Below are positions 6,340-7,124 of a stretch of 7,124 nt of DNA, piece after piece (positions within the stretch are counted from its first letter, which is position 1; each line of letters opens with the position of its first letter). The position numbers and the translations under genes are program-made. The notes under the pieces are model-generated. The model had not been told where the DNA came from and did no database searches. It worked only from the letters and a program-made list of their open reading frames with translations. Source of the stretch: JBAYNW01 sp041678605 (GTDB taxonomy: Bacteria > Cyanobacteriota > Vampirovibrionia > Gastranaerophilales > Gastranaerophilaceae); NCBI GenBank assembly GCA_041678605.1, contig JBAYNW010000051.1, positions 1 to 7,124 on the forward strand. The letters are read 5' to 3'.

Positions 6340-6373
6340 GTTTCGATTGATGAGCTTGCTCATCAATCGAAAC
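6340..6373. repeat. Palindrome with 16-bp perfect arms
   Basis: GTTTCGATTGATGAGC (6340-6355) and its exact reverse complement (6358-6373) flank a 2-nt centre. It lies in the non-coding stretch between ylxR and the upstream hypothetical gene. No T-run follows on either strand. Near-perfect symmetry suggests a mobile or gene-converted palindrome, or a protein binding site. A rho-independent terminator is not supported. Confidence 0.75.
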
Positions 6374-6426
6374 TGCTCACTTTAGATAAACACATCATAC
6401 TAAACTGTTTTCGCGGAAATGATTTT

Positions 6427-6451
6427 GTAGGGTGCAGATTTCCGCACCTAC
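6427..6451. repeat. Hairpin overlapping a stop codon
   Basis: GTAGGGTGC (6427-6435) pairs with GCACCTAC (6444-6451) with one bulged base. The right arm includes the TAG stop (6448-6450) of the upstream small gene. The outer GTAGGG is shared with the truB palindrome, and the inner GGTGCAGA with the hairpin at 6916-6940, so it looks like one member of a palindrome family. It could act as a weak 3'-end structure, but the T-run is missing. Confidence 0.65.
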
Positions 6452-6798
6452 TTACCCATTACTCTATTTGCAAATTCTTCTAAGTTTTCAACAGTTAATT
6501 TAAAAATAGCATCGCCTTGTCCATTCTCTTTCGGCTTTATAGAATATTGAATATTTTTACGTCCTTTAAGATACAAAGTATCATCTAATGTATTATTATT
6601 CTTGCTATATCTTACTTGAAAAATATCCTTTAAACTTATATCTGATCCTTCTTTATCTTTATATTTAGCATTAAAATCCTTTATCAATGATTTTACTTGA
6701 AGAATAGTAGATTCTTCTGCGTTACTGTTTTTGAGTACATTATTTTTGCATTTTATTCTTAGCCCGAACGTTGTATTATCTGTTTTTTGAATTTGCAT
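6448..6798 (-). CDS. Hypothetical protein, Gastranaerophilales-like small family
   Basis: I do not recognise a function. The 116-residue protein begins MQIQKTDNTTFGLRI, a start style (short polar run leading to an 'SFG/TFG' hydrophobic patch) that I associate with many uncharacterised small proteins of Gastranaerophilales; this is recognition, not a search. It has no signal peptide or membrane segment. It is Lys/Asn-rich, with predicted alternating beta strands: residues 10-16, DIFQVRYSK (58-66), DTLYLKGRKNIQYSI (73-87) and AIFKLTV (97-103). One helix precedes them (31-45) and one ends the chain (104-114). The ATG at 6796-6798 has AAAGGA seven nt upstream, and TATAAA about 24 nt further up could be a -10. 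The stop codon lies inside the hairpin at 6427-6451. A 243-nt non-coding patch separates it from ylxR, so it is probably a separate transcript. Confidence 0.75.
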   Translation of the reverse strand: MQIQKTDNTTFGLRIKCKNNVLKNSNAEESTILQVKSLIKDFNAKYKDKEGSDISLKDIFQVRYSKNNNTLDDTLYLKGRKNIQYSIKPKENGQGDAIFKLTVENLEEFANRVMGK

Positions 6799-6915
6799 TT
6801 TTAATTCCTTTCTAAATTTTCTAATTTTATAACTCTACGCATGTTTTAAAACTCCTAAAAAGAAAATTTGCTACCTACTCCTCGGTTTATTGCAAAATTG
6901 TTACAAAAAATAGCA

Positions 6916-6940
6916 GGTGCAGAAATGGGAATTTTGCACC
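6916..6940. repeat. Hairpin GGTGCAGAAAT / ATTTTGCACC
   Basis: GGTGCAGAAAT (6916-6926) pairs with ATTTTGCACC (6931-6940) around GGGA, with one bulged base. It resembles the hairpin at 6427-6451 (shared GGTGCAGA), which supports a small dispersed palindrome family. No trailing T-run of terminator type is present. Confidence 0.6.
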
Positions 6941-6955
6941 CAGGCTTTTGTTTAG

Positions 6956-7003
6956 TTGAAGGGTCGAAGGGTTGAACGGTTGAACGGCTTAAGGGCTTAA
7001 GGG
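6956..7003. repeat. Six tandem octamers (TTGAACGG / CTTAAGGG type)
   Basis: Six exact 8-bp units run without gaps: TTGAAGGG, TCGAAGGG, TTGAACGG twice, CTTAAGGG twice. Three units of the same family occur inside truB (2913-2936) in the same orientation. The array lies nine nt from the right 112-bp repeat. Confidence 0.85.
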
Positions 7004-7011
7004 CTTTTTAC

Positions 7012-7123
7012 GAAGTGATTAAGTGACTGGGTGATTAAGTGATTAAGTGCAACAAAAAAAATTAAAACTTTCCTTTTCCCGTTTCTCTTCTCACGTCTCA
7101 CATCTCACGTCTCACGTTTTCCC
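7012..7123 (-). repeat. 112-bp composite repeat, right inverted copy
   Basis: Reverse complement of 170-281 with three substitutions and no gaps. It contains octamers of the GATTAAGT type, the AAAACTTTCCTTTTCCC block shared with the truB insert, and four heptamers of the GTCTCAC type running to the end of the window. The repeat could continue beyond base 7124. The two copies enclose about 6.7 kb containing every gene of the window. Confidence 0.9.
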
Positions 7124-7124
7124 A

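Larger units (their letters stand above)
6205..6447. other. Repeat-filled intergenic patch upstream of ylxR
   Basis: This stretch of about 240 nt holds the possible ylxR -10, the inverted repeat 6231-6276, the palindrome 6340-6373 and part of the hairpin 6427-6451. I see no gene I can support. The open frame running into ylxR from 6366 starts inside the palindrome with a TTG and has no Shine-Dalgarno. Its translation (AKACLSIAPQGKECFSF onward) looks like translated repeat. Confidence 0.6.
6799..7124. other. Non-coding right margin
   Basis: The 326 nt upstream of the small gene contain its ribosome binding site (AAAGGA, 6806-6811), a possible weak promoter, a hairpin at 6916-6940, six octamers at 6956-7003 and the right copy of the 112-bp repeat. 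I see no gene. Confidence 0.6.

Noticed and set aside
5944..6366. Longer YlxR starting at TTG 6366 (140 residues)
   Set aside because: The extra 54 residues are encoded by palindromic repeats, have no Shine-Dalgarno, and do not belong to the YlxR family core, which starts just after the ATG at 6204.
170..7123. The inverted 112-bp repeats as ends of a transposon
   Set aside because: No transposase or integrase lies between them, the cargo is essential translation genes, the repeats are built from simple tandem units, and related pieces occur inside truB.

Overview
The window is AT-rich bacterial chromosome. All recognisable genes lie on the minus strand and read right to left. The core is a conserved translation and RNA-processing cluster, ylxR-infB-rbfA-truB. 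It is followed by three accessory genes: a secreted DUF2993 (LmeA-like) protein, a membrane-anchored GerMN-domain protein and a HicB-like protein. The DUF2993 gene, the hepta- and octanucleotide tandem repeats that recall the STRR repeats of filamentous cyanobacteria, and a small upstream protein beginning MQIQKTDNTTFGLRI all fit a non-photosynthetic cyanobacterial relative (Vampirovibrionia/Gastranaerophilales, formerly Melainabacteria). This placement is an inference without a database search.

Layout: 1-169 is non-coding, with two G-rich tracts and a loose hairpin. 170-281 is the left copy of a 112-bp repeat. 296-2037 holds the HicB-like, GerMN and DUF2993 genes. 2034-6204 holds truB, rbfA, infB and ylxR, tightly packed: an ATGA overlap for truB/DUF2993, 2-nt gaps or short leaders for truB/rbfA and rbfA/infB, and 36 nt for infB/ylxR. 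6205-6447 is a non-coding patch full of palindromes. 6448-6798 is a small lineage-specific hypothetical gene. 6799-7124 is non-coding and ends in the right, inverted copy of the 112-bp repeat.

The genes suggest one transcription unit for ribosome and tRNA maturation: IF-2 starts translation, RbfA matures the 30S subunit, TruB makes pseudouridine 55 in tRNA, and YlxR is a small RNA-binding or regulatory protein. Two envelope proteins and a HicB-like protein ride downstream. The rimP-nusA part that normally precedes ylxR is not next to it here.

The unusual content is the repeats. Short-unit tandem repeats and perfect palindromes are scattered between the genes, and two of them lie inside truB in frame. 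A mosaic of hepta- and octamers encodes about the first 32 residues, and a perfect 43-bp palindrome encodes about 14 residues in the catalytic domain. The intergenic 112-bp repeats use the same construction, and the right copy shares a 17-bp block with the truB insert. I see no transposase, CRISPR array, rRNA or tRNA.
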